64,000 bases of DNA from the NCBI RefSeq assembly GCF_030010415.1, contig NZ_JASCSA010000003.1. One strand, written 5' to 3'. The notes beneath the pieces were generated by a model. It did no database searches and was not told the origin of the DNA. It saw only the letters and a program-made list of their open reading frames with translations. Each line of letters begins with the position of its first letter. Position 1 is the stretch's first letter. This stretch comes from Cobetia amphilecti (lineage in GTDB: Bacteria; Pseudomonadota; Gammaproteobacteria; Pseudomonadales; Halomonadaceae). Shown here one piece after another: positions 48,523 through 56,879 of the stretch. The translations under genes and the position numbers were made by a program.

Positions 48523-49484
48523 GCCGGTTCGTGGCTCTGGGAAGCGGAGCCCTGCATGCCGTTCTCATTGCTCTGGCGCGCACGATTGGAGCACTCGGCG
48601 ATCGCCTGGCTGATCACGTCGATGGCCTTGGGGCGCGGGAAGCTGGCACGCCATGCCAGCGCCACGCTGCGGCTGGGCGCCGGGTCCTTGAAGGGACGCG
48701 TCTCGAGCACGCCGCTCTCGTAATGACCGGTACCAGTCGCCGAGTAGGGCAGCACGGTGATACCGAGGCCGGAGGCGACCATGTGGCGGATGGTTTCCAG
48801 TGAGCCGCCTTCGGCGATCAGCGTATTCTCGGGGTTGTTGATCTGATTGCCGATGGCCGGGCAGGCCTCGAGAATCTGATCACGGAAGCAGTGGCCCTCG
48901 CCGAGCATCAGCAGACGCTCGTTGATCAACTGTTCCTTGGCGATGCTGTCCTGCTCGAGCAGGGGGTGGCCGGCCGGCAGCAGGACTTCGAAGGGCTCTT
49001 CGTAGAGGATCTTGGTCAGCACGTCGGTCTCGGTGAACGGCAGTGCGACGATGATCACGTCCAGCTCGCCATTGCGCAGCTTGCGACGCAGGTCGCCGGT
49101 CATGCCTTCCTCGATATAGAGCGGCATCTTCGGCGCACGCCGCGTCAGTTCCGGCACCAGGTGCGGGAAAAGATACGGTCCAATGGTATAGATGGCGCCG
49201 ATGCGCAACGGGCTGGAGAGCTGATCCTTGCCGGAATTGGCCAGTTCCTTGATCACGCTGGACTGCTCCAGCACGCGCTGAGCCTGCTGAACGATCTTCT
49301 CGCCGAGCGGTGTGACCTGTACGGTGGACTTGGAACGCTCGAACAGTGCGACTCCCAGCTCTTCCTCAAGCTTCTTGACGGCCACCGACAGGGTGGGCTG
49401 CGAGACGAAGCAGCGCTCTGCGGCGCGTCCGAAATGACGCTCCTGGGCCAAGGTTACGATGTAGCGGAGTTCTGTTAGAGTCAT
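48519..49484 (-). CDS. oxyR: Hydrogen-peroxide-sensing LysR regulator OxyR
   Basis: 321 aa. The N-terminal helix-turn-helix has HFGRAAERCFVSQPTLSVAVKKLE. The regulatory domain has the redox pair Cys199 in GEGHCFRDQ and Cys208 in ILEACPA at exactly the E. coli numbers, so peroxide sensing by disulfide is expected. I chose ATG 49484 (MTLTELRYIVTL); the frame extends upstream without similarity. Its stop overlaps the recG start. A short 71-bp region separates it from the divergent SDR gene. Confidence 0.97.
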   Translation of the reverse strand: MTLTELRYIVTLAQERHFGRAAERCFVSQPTLSVAVKKLEEELGVALFERSKSTVQVTPLGEKIVQQAQRVLEQSSVIKELANSGKDQLSSPLRIGAIYTIGPYLFPHLVPELTRRAPKMPLYIEEGMTGDLRRKLRNGELDVIIVALPFTETDVLTKILYEEPFEVLLPAGHPLLEQDSIAKEQLINERLLMLGEGHCFRDQILEACPAIGNQINNPENTLIAEGGSLETIRHMVASGLGITVLPYSATGTGHYESGVLETRPFKDPAPSRSVALAWRASFPRPKAIDVISQAIAECSNRARQSNENGMQGSASQSHEPA

Positions 49485-49555
49485 GATTCCTGCCCGGAAC
49501 TGGCATCCTGGGATGCGGTGGGTACCGATTCGTTTTACCAAGGAGCACGGCAAAG

Positions 49556-50443
49556 GTGAAGAAGACGAGTCTCATCCTCGGTTGTGGCGACGTTGGCAGC
49601 GCGCTGGCGCGCGAACTGCTCAAGGCCGGCCAGCACGTCATTGGTGTCAGGCGCGATGTGTCCAAGCTTGCGGATCTCGGCATCGAGACGCTGGCCTTGG
49701 ACATCACTGCCGAAGGTGCACTGGCCAGCTTGCCAGATGCCGACACGGTGGTACATGTGCTGAGCGCCGACCGTTTCGACGAAGAGGCCTATCGCGCCGC
49801 TTACGTCGATGGCATTCGGGCGCTGGTGGCGGAGCTCGAGTCGCGCGCCAAACCGCCGACCCGCGTGCTGTTCGTGTCCTCGACCTCCGTCTACGCCCAG
49901 AAGGATGGCGAGGAAGTCGACGAGCAGTCGCCCACCGATGCCACCAGCTTCTCGGGCCAGTTGATGCGCGAAGGCGAGCAGGCACTGCTCGATTCCTCGC
50001 TCAACGGCACCGTGGTGCGCTTTTCCGGCATCTACGGGCCGGGCCGCGACATGCTGATCCGCCAGGCGCGTGATGGTCGCATCGCCGCCAGCAACCCGCC
50101 ACTCTACTCCAACCGCATCCACCGTGACGACTGCGCGGGCGTGCTGGCGCACCTGATCGCGCTGAGCCTCGAGGGCAAGCCGGTCGAGCCGATCTATCTG
50201 GCCACCGACTGCGATGGCGCACCGCTGCACGAAGTGATGGCCTGGTTGGCGCGTCAGCTCAAGGTCGAGTCCACCGAGGTGATCCAGTCACCGCTGCGGC
50301 GGCGTTCCAGCAAGCGCTGCGGCAATGCCCTGTTGCTCGAGAGCGGCTACACCTTCCGTTACCCGACCTTCCGCGAAGGCTATGCCGAGGTGCTCAAGGA
50401 GCACGGCGTGACGGTGCCGAAGAGCGAATTGTCGGGCCGCTGA
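49556..50443 (+). CDS. NAD(P)-dependent SDR-family epimerase-like protein
   Basis: 295 aa. Rossmann motif LILGCGDVGSALARELL at the N-terminus, VLFVSSTSVYAQ with Ser and Tyr in the catalytic region, RFSGIYGPGRDM and NRIHRDDCAGVL as in the YeeZ-type extended SDR proteins. The usual YxxxK is not obvious, as in YeeZ. GTG start at 49556. Divergent from oxyR, so the shared 71-bp region could put it under OxyR control; that is inference. Confidence 0.78.
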   Translation: MKKTSLILGCGDVGSALARELLKAGQHVIGVRRDVSKLADLGIETLALDITAEGALASLPDADTVVHVLSADRFDEEAYRAAYVDGIRALVAELESRAKPPTRVLFVSSTSVYAQKDGEEVDEQSPTDATSFSGQLMREGEQALLDSSLNGTVVRFSGIYGPGRDMLIRQARDGRIAASNPPLYSNRIHRDDCAGVLAHLIALSLEGKPVEPIYLATDCDGAPLHEVMAWLARQLKVESTEVIQSPLRRRSSKRCGNALLLESGYTFRYPTFREGYAEVLKEHGVTVPKSELSGR

Positions 50444-50457
50444 TCACTACTGCTTTC

Positions 50458-50509
50458 ACTTATCCACATGCGGTTGCGCCTCGAGCCGTCTGACCGGGTG
50501 TGGATAAGT
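50458..50509. repeat. Inverted pair of perfect DnaA boxes
   Basis: ACTTATCCACA (50458-50468) and TGTGGATAAGT (50499-50509) are an 11-bp inverted repeat with a 30-base loop. Each contains the exact DnaA 9-mer TTATCCACA (50460-50468 plus, 50499-50507 minus). Non-coding, 15 bases after the SDR stop. Confidence 0.8.
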
Positions 50510-50578
50510 TGCTCGCCGAGATTGGCTGACGAGAGGCCAGTTCTTGAGTGACGCAGTGCCCAGATGAAGCGCCAACTG

Positions 50579-50614
50579 ACAGTGCCCGCCCCGGAATCCC
50601 GGGGCGGGCACTGT
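50579..50614. terminator. Hairpin between the SDR gene and ridA
   Basis: 16-bp perfect stem (50579-50594 with 50599-50614), AATC loop, between convergent genes; no U-run on either side. Confidence 0.65.
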
Positions 50615-50670
50615 CGTCTCTGCGTCAGCCACTCCTCGCGGATGACCTGCCATCGTCAGTGAGCGGGTGC

Positions 50671-51060
50671 TCAGTCACCGATGACCATCACGCCTTCGGC
50701 TTCGAAGGCCACGCCCTTGGGCAGCGCCTTGACGCCGACCGCGGCACGCGCCGGGAAGGGCGCGGTGAAGAACTCTTCCATCACCGCGTTGACGCGCGCG
50801 AAGTCGTCCAGATCGGTCAGGTAGAGGTTGAGCTTGACGATGTCGCCCAGGCTGCCGGCGGCTTCTTCGCACACGGCATTCAGGTTGGTGAAGACCTGAC
50901 GCGCCTGCGCCTCGATACCGCCTTCGACGACTTCCATCGTCTGCGGGTCCAGCGGAATCTGGCCGGACAGATAGACGGTGTTGCCCGCCTTGATCGCCTG
51001 GGAATACGGACCGATGGCAGCAGGGGCCTTGTCGGTGTTGATGATCGCGCGATTGCTCAT
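50671..51060 (-). CDS. ridA: Reactive intermediate/imine deaminase RidA
   Basis: 129-aa trimeric enzyme that hydrolyses reactive enamines/imines from PLP enzymes. Signature AIGPYSQAIKAGNTVYLSGQIPLDP and Arg in FPARAAVGVKALPKG are present, the latter being the key Arg. Starts at ATG 51060. Placed beside spoT as in many gammaproteobacteria. Confidence 0.95.
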   Translation of the reverse strand: MSNRAIINTDKAPAAIGPYSQAIKAGNTVYLSGQIPLDPQTMEVVEGGIEAQARQVFTNLNAVCEEAAGSLGDIVKLNLYLTDLDDFARVNAVMEEFFTAPFPARAAVGVKALPKGVAFEAEGVMVIGD

Positions 51061-51301
51061 GACATGCTCCTTGTGACTGCGCTCAAGCCTTGCCGGTTGC
51101 GAGTGTTGTGCGGTGGCGGCCTTCAGCAGCGGGTTACGATTGTGGTTATAGGGTCTCGCCGTCCACGGCGAGTTCAGTCGCGGTCAAGGTCATGCACTGC
51201 CGTCGAGCTGACGTACCGTCGAGTTGACGTGCATGGCCTTGGCCGCGACACGGGTGTTCAGAAGAACGTGTCCGATGGCCGCTCTGCGGCAGCCTTGAAA
51301 A

Positions 51302-51338
51302 CAAAAACCGCGCCGCCCGCCAGTGGCGGACGACGCGG
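51302..51338 (-). terminator. Intrinsic terminator of spoT
   Basis: CCGCGCCGCCCGCC (51308-51321) pairs imperfectly with GGCGGACGACGCGG (51325-51338); on the minus strand TTTTTGTTTT follows. Confidence 0.85.
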
Positions 51339-51351
51339 CCAGTACGGTAGA

Positions 51352-53517
51352 TCAGCTGAGGACGCGGGTGATTCGTTCCACGTGCAACAGGTTGCGCATG
51401 CGCTTGATGATGCGCGCCAGATGAATGCGATCACGCACGGCCAGCGTCAGATTGACGATGGCCAGATGGGCGTCGCGTTCCTCGATGCCGATGCGCTCGA
51501 TATTGGCTTCGGCATCGGTGACCAGCTCTGCAAGCTCGGCGATCAGGCCGCGCTGGGTCTGTGCCTCGATACGCAGCGCCACCGTGAAGTCGCCTTCGAC
51601 CTGATCGGCCCAGGTCAGCGGGAAGACGCGTTCCGGATCGCTGGCCAGCTCGGTGATGTTGCTGCATTCCTGACGATGGACCACCAGCCCCTTGCCGGCC
51701 GACAGATGGCCCATGATCGGCTCGCCGGGCAGCGGGTGACAGCAGCGCGCGTAGCTGGTGACCATGCTGTTGCCACCGCTGACCTGCATCGGGCTATTGC
51801 CGCTTTGCTCCGCCTGGACATTGCCGTCCTTGGCCGAGAACTTGGGCTGCTGCGCCGTGGTGCTGGTCGTGTCGCTCAGAAGGCTCTGGGCCACGCTATA
51901 GGCGGCGCGGGTGCCGAGCCCGATGGACTCGAGCAGGTCATCACGCCCGCCTTCCAGCTCCAGCTCCGCGGCCAGCGTATCGAGGCGCCTGGGCGGCAGT
52001 TGCTCGAGGGAAGAGTCCAGCCCGGAGAGCGCCTTGTTGAGCAGACGCTGGCCCAGGGTCACGGATTCGCTGCGCTGCTGATGCTTGAGGTAATGGCGCA
52101 CGGCAGAGCGCGCCTTGGCCGTGGTGACGAAGTTGAGCCACGCCAGATTGGGCTTGGCGCCTGGCGCGGTGATGACTTCGACGGTCTGGCCACTCTCCAG
52201 CGGCGAGGATAGCGGTGCCAGATGACGATCGATGCGGCAGGCGATACAGCTGTTGCCGACATCGGTGTGCACCGCATAGGCAAAATCGACCGCCGTCGCG
52301 CCGCGCGGCAATTCCATGATGTCGCCCTTGGGGGTGAACACGTAGGTATCGTCGGGGAAGAGGTCGTTCTTGACGTGCTCGATGAACTCGAGCGAGTTGC
52401 CGGCATGGCGCTGCATCTCGAGCAGACCCCGCACCCATTCGCGGGCACGCGCATGGCTGCCGGCGCCGATGGGGCGGTCGGTCTGGCCGGCCTTGTACAG
52501 CCAGTGCGCCGCGATGCCGTTGTTGGCCATCGCTTCCATCTCGCGGGTACGGATCTGTACCTCGATGGGCATGCCGTTCATGCCGAACAGTGTGGTGTGC
52601 AGGCTCTGGTAGCCGTTGGCCTTGGGGATCGCGATGTAATCCTTGAAGCGACCCGGCACCGGCTTGTAGAGATTGTGCACCACGCCGAGGATGCGATAGC
52701 AGCTGTCCACGTCATCGGTGATGATGCGGAAGCCGAACACGTCCATCAATTCATTGAAGGGCTTCTGCTGGTCACGCATCTTGCGATAGATGGACAGCAG
52801 ATGCTTCTGACGGCCGATCACCGAACCGGGCAGCTGATCGCGCTCCAGCGCGTTCTGCAGACTGGCCTGGATCTCGCGCATCAGGGTACGACGATTGCCA
52901 CGCGCGGCGGTGACGGCACGCTTGATGCGTTCGGAACGCATCGGGTGCAGCGCCTGGAAGGAGAGGTCTTCCAGCTCGACGCGAATGGTGTTGATACCGA
53001 GACGGTTGGCGACGCGGGCGTAGATCTCGAGCGTCTCACGGGCGATGCGACGCTTCTTCTCGGGGCGCAGGGCACCGAGGGTACGCATGTTATGGAGACG
53101 GTCGGCCAGCTTGACGATGATGACGCGGATGTCCTGGGACATCGCCAGCACCATCTTCTGGAAGTTCTCGGCCTGGGCGACGGCCTTGTCCTCGAAGGTG
53201 ATCTGGGTCAGCTTCGAGACGCCATCCACCAGCAGGGCGACGGGTTCGCCGAACTGGCCTGCCAGTGCCTCGAAGGTAACGCTGGTGTCTTCGATGACAT
53301 CGTGCAGCATGGCGGCCATCAGGCTCTGATGGTCCATGTGCATATTGGCGAGAATGTTCGCCACCGCCAGCGGGTGGGTCACATAGGGCTCACCGGAACG
53401 CCGGCGCTGGCCATCGTGGGCCTGCTCGGCGTAATAGAAGGCGCGCCTAACCTGACGGATCTCTTCCTCGGGAAGATAACCGCCCAGGCGGTCTGCCAGG
53501 TCATCGATCGTGAACAT
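51352..53517 (-). CDS. spoT: Bifunctional (p)ppGpp synthase/hydrolase SpoT
   Basis: 721 aa. The N-terminal HD hydrolase has RRSGEPYVTHPLAVA and MLHDVIEDT (metal-binding His-Asp). The synthetase domain has RKMRDQQKPFNELMDVFGFRI. TGS (VFTPKGDIMELPRGATAVDFAYAVH), zinc-finger/helical and C-terminal ACT domains follow. Hydrolyses ppGpp and makes some under nutrient stress. rpoZ lies 112 bases upstream on the same strand, as in E. coli. Confidence 0.97.
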   Translation of the reverse strand: MFTIDDLADRLGGYLPEEEIRQVRRAFYYAEQAHDGQRRRSGEPYVTHPLAVANILANMHMDHQSLMAAMLHDVIEDTSVTFEALAGQFGEPVALLVDGVSKLTQITFEDKAVAQAENFQKMVLAMSQDIRVIIVKLADRLHNMRTLGALRPEKKRRIARETLEIYARVANRLGINTIRVELEDLSFQALHPMRSERIKRAVTAARGNRRTLMREIQASLQNALERDQLPGSVIGRQKHLLSIYRKMRDQQKPFNELMDVFGFRIITDDVDSCYRILGVVHNLYKPVPGRFKDYIAIPKANGYQSLHTTLFGMNGMPIEVQIRTREMEAMANNGIAAHWLYKAGQTDRPIGAGSHARAREWVRGLLEMQRHAGNSLEFIEHVKNDLFPDDTYVFTPKGDIMELPRGATAVDFAYAVHTDVGNSCIACRIDRHLAPLSSPLESGQTVEVITAPGAKPNLAWLNFVTTAKARSAVRHYLKHQQRSESVTLGQRLLNKALSGLDSSLEQLPPRRLDTLAAELELEGGRDDLLESIGLGTRAAYSVAQSLLSDTTSTTAQQPKFSAKDGNVQAEQSGNSPMQVSGGNSMVTSYARCCHPLPGEPIMGHLSAGKGLVVHRQECSNITELASDPERVFPLTWADQVEGDFTVALRIEAQTQRGLIAELAELVTDAEANIERIGIEERDAHLAIVNLTLAVRDRIHLARIIKRMRNLLHVERITRVLS

Positions 53518-53629
53518 TCAGCGGCCTTGGCTCAGAGTGATTCCGGGCCCGCACCCCGTGCTCCGGCCGCGAGGGCGGGAGTGGCAGAGGTGCGGAAGCA
53601 CACATGCAGTCGGCAGGTTGAGCGTGGGC

Positions 53630-53881
53630 TCAGTCTTCGATCTGCGGCATTACCGGCTTGCGCTGGATCGGAGCTTCGACCGGCTCGTTCAGGATGTCAC
53701 GACCGACCAGACCCGCCGCCACTTCGCGCAGGGCGAGGACGGTGGGCTTGTCGTTTTCCCACGGCAGTTGGGCGTTGCGGCTGCCGCGTGACAGCTGACG
53801 GGCACGACGAGTGGAGATCATCACCAGCTGGAAGCGGTTGTCGACGTTCTCGAGGCAATCTTCTACGGTTACGCGAGCCAT
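53630..53881 (-). CDS. rpoZ: RNA polymerase omega subunit
   Basis: 83 aa; helps RNA polymerase assembly and contributes to a ppGpp site. MARVTVEDCLENVDNRFQL and ARQLSRG are the conserved core. Between gmk and spoT in the common gmk-rpoZ-spoT order, but 409 bases separate it from gmk. Confidence 0.97.
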   Translation of the reverse strand: MARVTVEDCLENVDNRFQLVMISTRRARQLSRGSRNAQLPWENDKPTVLALREVAAGLVGRDILNEPVEAPIQRKPVMPQIED

Positions 53882-54290
53882 GGCGGTGCACCTATCAATA
53901 GCGGGATATTCGGGGTTCGCTGTCGGCGTGTAATCAGCGCAGAGTGCCGCGACCGCTAGGGGTCACTTACCCTGATCATCTGACAGTATCTCGCACACGA
54001 CGCAAGCACAATGCCGCTGAGCCGGCCCGCCAGGGGCGAGACGGCTCAGCGGCCAATGATTCAGAAAGGGAATCGAGTCTACTCGACGCCGTTGTTGCAT
54101 GACAAGTCAGGCGCGATCAACTCCTTCGCCTGGCGCGTCTGTCGGCGGCGTACGCGACCACAGCGCGCATGATCAGGACGAAAGCCGGCAAGTCCTGCCC
54201 GACTGTCAGGCTGTCCGAACTGCTGTCAGAACGGCCGGCCGCGCGGCTGACTGAGCGTCTGACCGAGCAGCCGGATTCCCGCCGCCGTCA
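53882..54290. other. 409-bp intergenic region rpoZ-gmk
   Basis: No gene seen. It holds a 12-bp perfect inverted repeat at 54013-54053 that probably ends gmk transcription, and the rpoZ promoter must lie at its left end, though none is clear. The part nearest gmk (about 54185-54290) is repeat-like with CTGTC/CTGAC stretches. Confidence 0.5.
54013..54053 (-). terminator. Hairpin downstream of gmk
   Basis: 12-bp perfect stem (54013-54024 with 54042-54053), 17-base loop; on the minus strand ATTGTG follows, so no strong U-run. Confidence 0.55.
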
Positions 54291-54947
54291 TCAGTCGGCC
54301 AGCAGGGAGTCGAGCAGTGCCGTGTGGCGATGCTGCACGCGCGGCAGACGCGCACGCTGGGCATTGACGAGTCCGCACAGCTCGTCGAGGGCCTGCTCGA
54401 AGTCATCATTGATGACGATCAGGTCGTATTCGTCGTAGTGGGACATCTCGCTGACCGCATCGCGCATGCGACGCGCGATCACGTCCTCGCCATCGGTACC
54501 GCGGCCGGACAGACGCTCGAGTAGCGCTTCACGCGACGGCGGCAGGATGAAGATGGAGACGGCTTCCGGCACCTGGGCGCGCACTTGCTGGGCGCCTTGC
54601 CAGTCGATCTCGAGGATGACGTCCTCGCCCTTGCTCAGGCGAGCTTCAACCGCCGGACGCGAGGTGCCATAGAAGTTGTCGAAGACCTGGGCGTGCTCGA
54701 AGAAGTCGCCCTGCTCGATCATGGTCTTGAAGTGATCGACATCCACGAAGTGGTAGTTGACGGCATCCTGCTCGCCCGGGCGTTGGCCGCGGGTGGTGTG
54801 CGAGACGGACACGCCGATACCGTCCATGCGCTCCAGCAGTGCCTTGACCAGGGTGGTCTTGCCGGCGCCGGACGGCGCGGAAATGATGTAGAGCGTGCCA
54901 CGTGCGTTGCTGGCCGCCGAGGAAGATGCTGAAGAAGTCGAAGACAT
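54291..54947 (-). CDS. gmk: Guanylate kinase
   Basis: 218 aa; phosphorylates GMP to GDP. P-loop SAPSGAGKTTLVKALL, GMP-binding TTRGQRPGEQDAVNYHFV and VILEIDWQGAQQV are present. I chose ATG 54947; the first dozen residues (Ser/Ala-rich, MSSTSSASSSAASNA) are an extension before the conserved GTLYIISAPSG. The frame is open further upstream without similarity. yicC, its frequent neighbour, is about 8 kb away. Confidence 0.95.
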   Translation of the reverse strand: MSSTSSASSSAASNARGTLYIISAPSGAGKTTLVKALLERMDGIGVSVSHTTRGQRPGEQDAVNYHFVDVDHFKTMIEQGDFFEHAQVFDNFYGTSRPAVEARLSKGEDVILEIDWQGAQQVRAQVPEAVSIFILPPSREALLERLSGRGTDGEDVIARRMRDAVSEMSHYDEYDLIVINDDFEQALDELCGLVNAQRARLPRVQHRHTALLDSLLAD

Positions 54948-55367
54948 GGAAGTGATCCGCTTGCTGTCGCTGAATCGCGGCATTATCGCATAATCCACCC
55001 CGCTTCCGCTGCACGCGCGCATGACAGTCCCGTGATGCAATGTTGCAGCTCGGGCATCACAGTTGTCGTCGCGAAGTGGCTGGGTTGGCGTGGCGTTATC
55101 TGCAACAATGGTCGTATATTTCAGTTATCACTCAAGCGTCGGCCAGTTCTCGCGCCGGCCTGGGGTCTTGAAGGGACACAGGGTTTGCCGCCGCCTCGCC
55201 ACGCTGGCCTGAGCTTGCGCACTCCCGTGATTCCCCTCGCGCCTTGCCAGACGAGGTTCGTGAACCGTCCTTCGCAAGCCGCGTACATAAGTCGATAGAG
55301 CAGCGCCAGACGTGCCGCAGTCCTCCGCCAGAGAGGCCGCGCACGAGCGCATCACCCGTTACCTGTC

Positions 55368-55422
55368 CCGCGCGCCATTCATTCCCGCCCTCCGGCTGAT
55401 AATGAATGGCGCGCGGTCTTTT
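55368..55422 (+). terminator. Orphan intrinsic terminator
   Basis: Perfect 16-bp stem CCGCGCGCCATTCATT (55368-55383) with AATGAATGGCGCGCGG (55401-55416), then TCTTTT. No upstream plus-strand gene accounts for it. Confidence 0.85.
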
Positions 55423-55455
55423 GCCCTGCGTAGCGCCAGCCATGCGCGGGCAATG

Positions 55456-55494
55456 TCAGCCGTGGCCTGCCCCTGACAGCGGCGCCACGGCTGA
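55456..55494 (+). promoter_or_regulatory. 11-bp inverted repeat in the MFS leader
   Basis: TCAGCCGTGGC (55456-55466) and GCCACGGCTGA (55484-55494), 17-base loop, 48 bases before the MFS start. Operator or RNA hairpin. Confidence 0.5.
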
Positions 55495-55542
55495 GTACGG
55501 CCACGGGTGATACCCCCTTTTCAAGTTTCAGGAGACCCGGAC

Positions 55543-56730
55543 ATGTCTGCCTCCCCCGTTGCGCGCCATCCGCGCATCGCCGAACTGGCGCTGGCGCTCG
55601 GTGCCTTTGCCATCGGCACTACCGAATTCGTGATCATGGGCCTGATGCCCAACATCGCGGCGGACTTCAATGTGTCCTCGCAGCAGGTCGGCTACGCCAT
55701 CAGTGCCTATGCGATGGGCGTGGTGGTCGGTGCACCCCTGATCTCGGCGCTGGGCGCACGCCTGCCGCGTCGCGGGCTGCTGATCGGCCTGATGCTGCTG
55801 TTCGCGGTCAGCAACGTGGCCAGCCTGCTGGCACCGTCGCTGACCAGCTTTGCCGCGCTGCGCTTCATCGCCGGCCTGCCGCATGGTGTCTATCTGGGCG
55901 TCGCGGCCCTGGTGGCGGCGGATGCTGCCCCCGCCGGCGAGCGCGGGCGGGCCGTCGGTCGCGTGATGCTGGGCCTGACGGTGGCGATTCTGATCGGGGC
56001 GCCAGCGGCGACCTGGTTCGGCAGCCTGTTCGGTTGGCATTCCGCCTTCCTCGTCGTCGGCCTGCTGGCGCTGGCCACGGCGGTGCTGGTGCGTGGCTTC
56101 GTGCCCTATCAGGCCGGCAATCAGGACGCGACCCCGCTGACCGAGCTGGCAGCGCTGATCAAGCCGCGGGTGCTCTATACCCTCGGCATCGCCTGCATCG
56201 GTTTCGGTGGCATGTTCAGTGTCTACAGCTATGCGGTGGAGACGCTCAACGTCCAGGCCGGGCTGTCCCAGAACCTGGTGCCGATGGTGCTGGCTGTCTT
56301 CGGGGTAGGCACCATCATCGGCAACCTGATCGGTAGCCGTGCCGCGGACATCGACCTGATGCGCACCATTCCTGCCGTGCTGATCTGGAGCGCGCTGGTG
56401 CAGGGCGGCTTCTACTTCGCCGCCGATGGTGTCTGGAGCGGCATCCTGTTCGTCGGGCTGGTCGGTACCGGCATCGGGCTGGCACCGGCGCTGCAGATGC
56501 GCCTGATGGATGTGGCGGAAGAAGCCCAGACCATGGCGGCGACGCTCAATCATGCGGCCTTCAACATCGCCAATGCGCTGGGCGCCTGGTGTGGCGGCAT
56601 GGCCTTCGCCTATGGCCCGTCGCATTCCTCCATCGGCCTGGTCGGGGTGGCGATGGCCATCGCGGGCTTGATCGTCTTCCTGCTCGGTCAGCGTCATGAG
56701 CGCCGCGAGCTGCAGACGGCTTCTGCCTGA
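55543..56730 (+). CDS. Major facilitator superfamily transporter (DHA1-type)
   Basis: 395 aa with 12 predicted membrane helices. The segment FAIGTTEFVIMGLMPNIAADF near the start and FIAGLPHGVYLGVAALVAADAAP are typical of the AraJ/YdhP-type DHA1 exporters. Substrate unknown; such proteins export drugs, sugars or purines. I chose ATG 55543 after CAGGAGAC. A terminator separates it from the convergent AraC-family gene. Confidence 0.88.
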   Translation: MSASPVARHPRIAELALALGAFAIGTTEFVIMGLMPNIAADFNVSSQQVGYAISAYAMGVVVGAPLISALGARLPRRGLLIGLMLLFAVSNVASLLAPSLTSFAALRFIAGLPHGVYLGVAALVAADAAPAGERGRAVGRVMLGLTVAILIGAPAATWFGSLFGWHSAFLVVGLLALATAVLVRGFVPYQAGNQDATPLTELAALIKPRVLYTLGIACIGFGGMFSVYSYAVETLNVQAGLSQNLVPMVLAVFGVGTIIGNLIGSRAADIDLMRTIPAVLIWSALVQGGFYFAADGVWSGILFVGLVGTGIGLAPALQMRLMDVAEEAQTMAATLNHAAFNIANALGAWCGGMAFAYGPSHSSIGLVGVAMAIAGLIVFLLGQRHERRELQTASA

Positions 56731-56788
56731 TGTGGGCCTGAAGCGAGATTGTGAGCGCGGGGCAAGCCCCCCCGTGAGCACAAGCCGA

Positions 56789-56828
56789 AACGCAAAACGC
56801 CGCCCTTCGGGGCGGCGTCTTGCGTTTC
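56789..56828. terminator. Bidirectional terminator MFS / regulator
   Basis: ACGCCGCCC-TTCG-GGGCGGCGT core extended by AAACGCAA/TTGCGTTT outer pairing; T-rich on the plus side and on the minus side. Confidence 0.88.
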
Positions 56829-56879
56829 AGTGGCGGAATGTCTGTGGAGCGGCGCCGGCAAGTCAGCGATAGGGCATCG

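Larger units (their letters stand above)
54948..55542. other. 595-bp region with orphan terminator; candidate non-coding RNA
   Basis: No credible protein gene is seen on either strand. TATATT (55115-55120) could be a -10 for plus-strand transcription, without a good -35. The region from about 55125 ends in a strong intrinsic terminator at 55368-55422 that serves no annotated gene, suggesting a transcript of about 290 bases. A further 11-bp inverted repeat lies at 55456-55494, just before the MFS gene. Confidence 0.45.

Noticed and set aside
55132..55443. 103-codon minus-strand frame over the orphan terminator region
   Set aside because: No ribosome site, odd composition, and it would run through the terminator hairpin.
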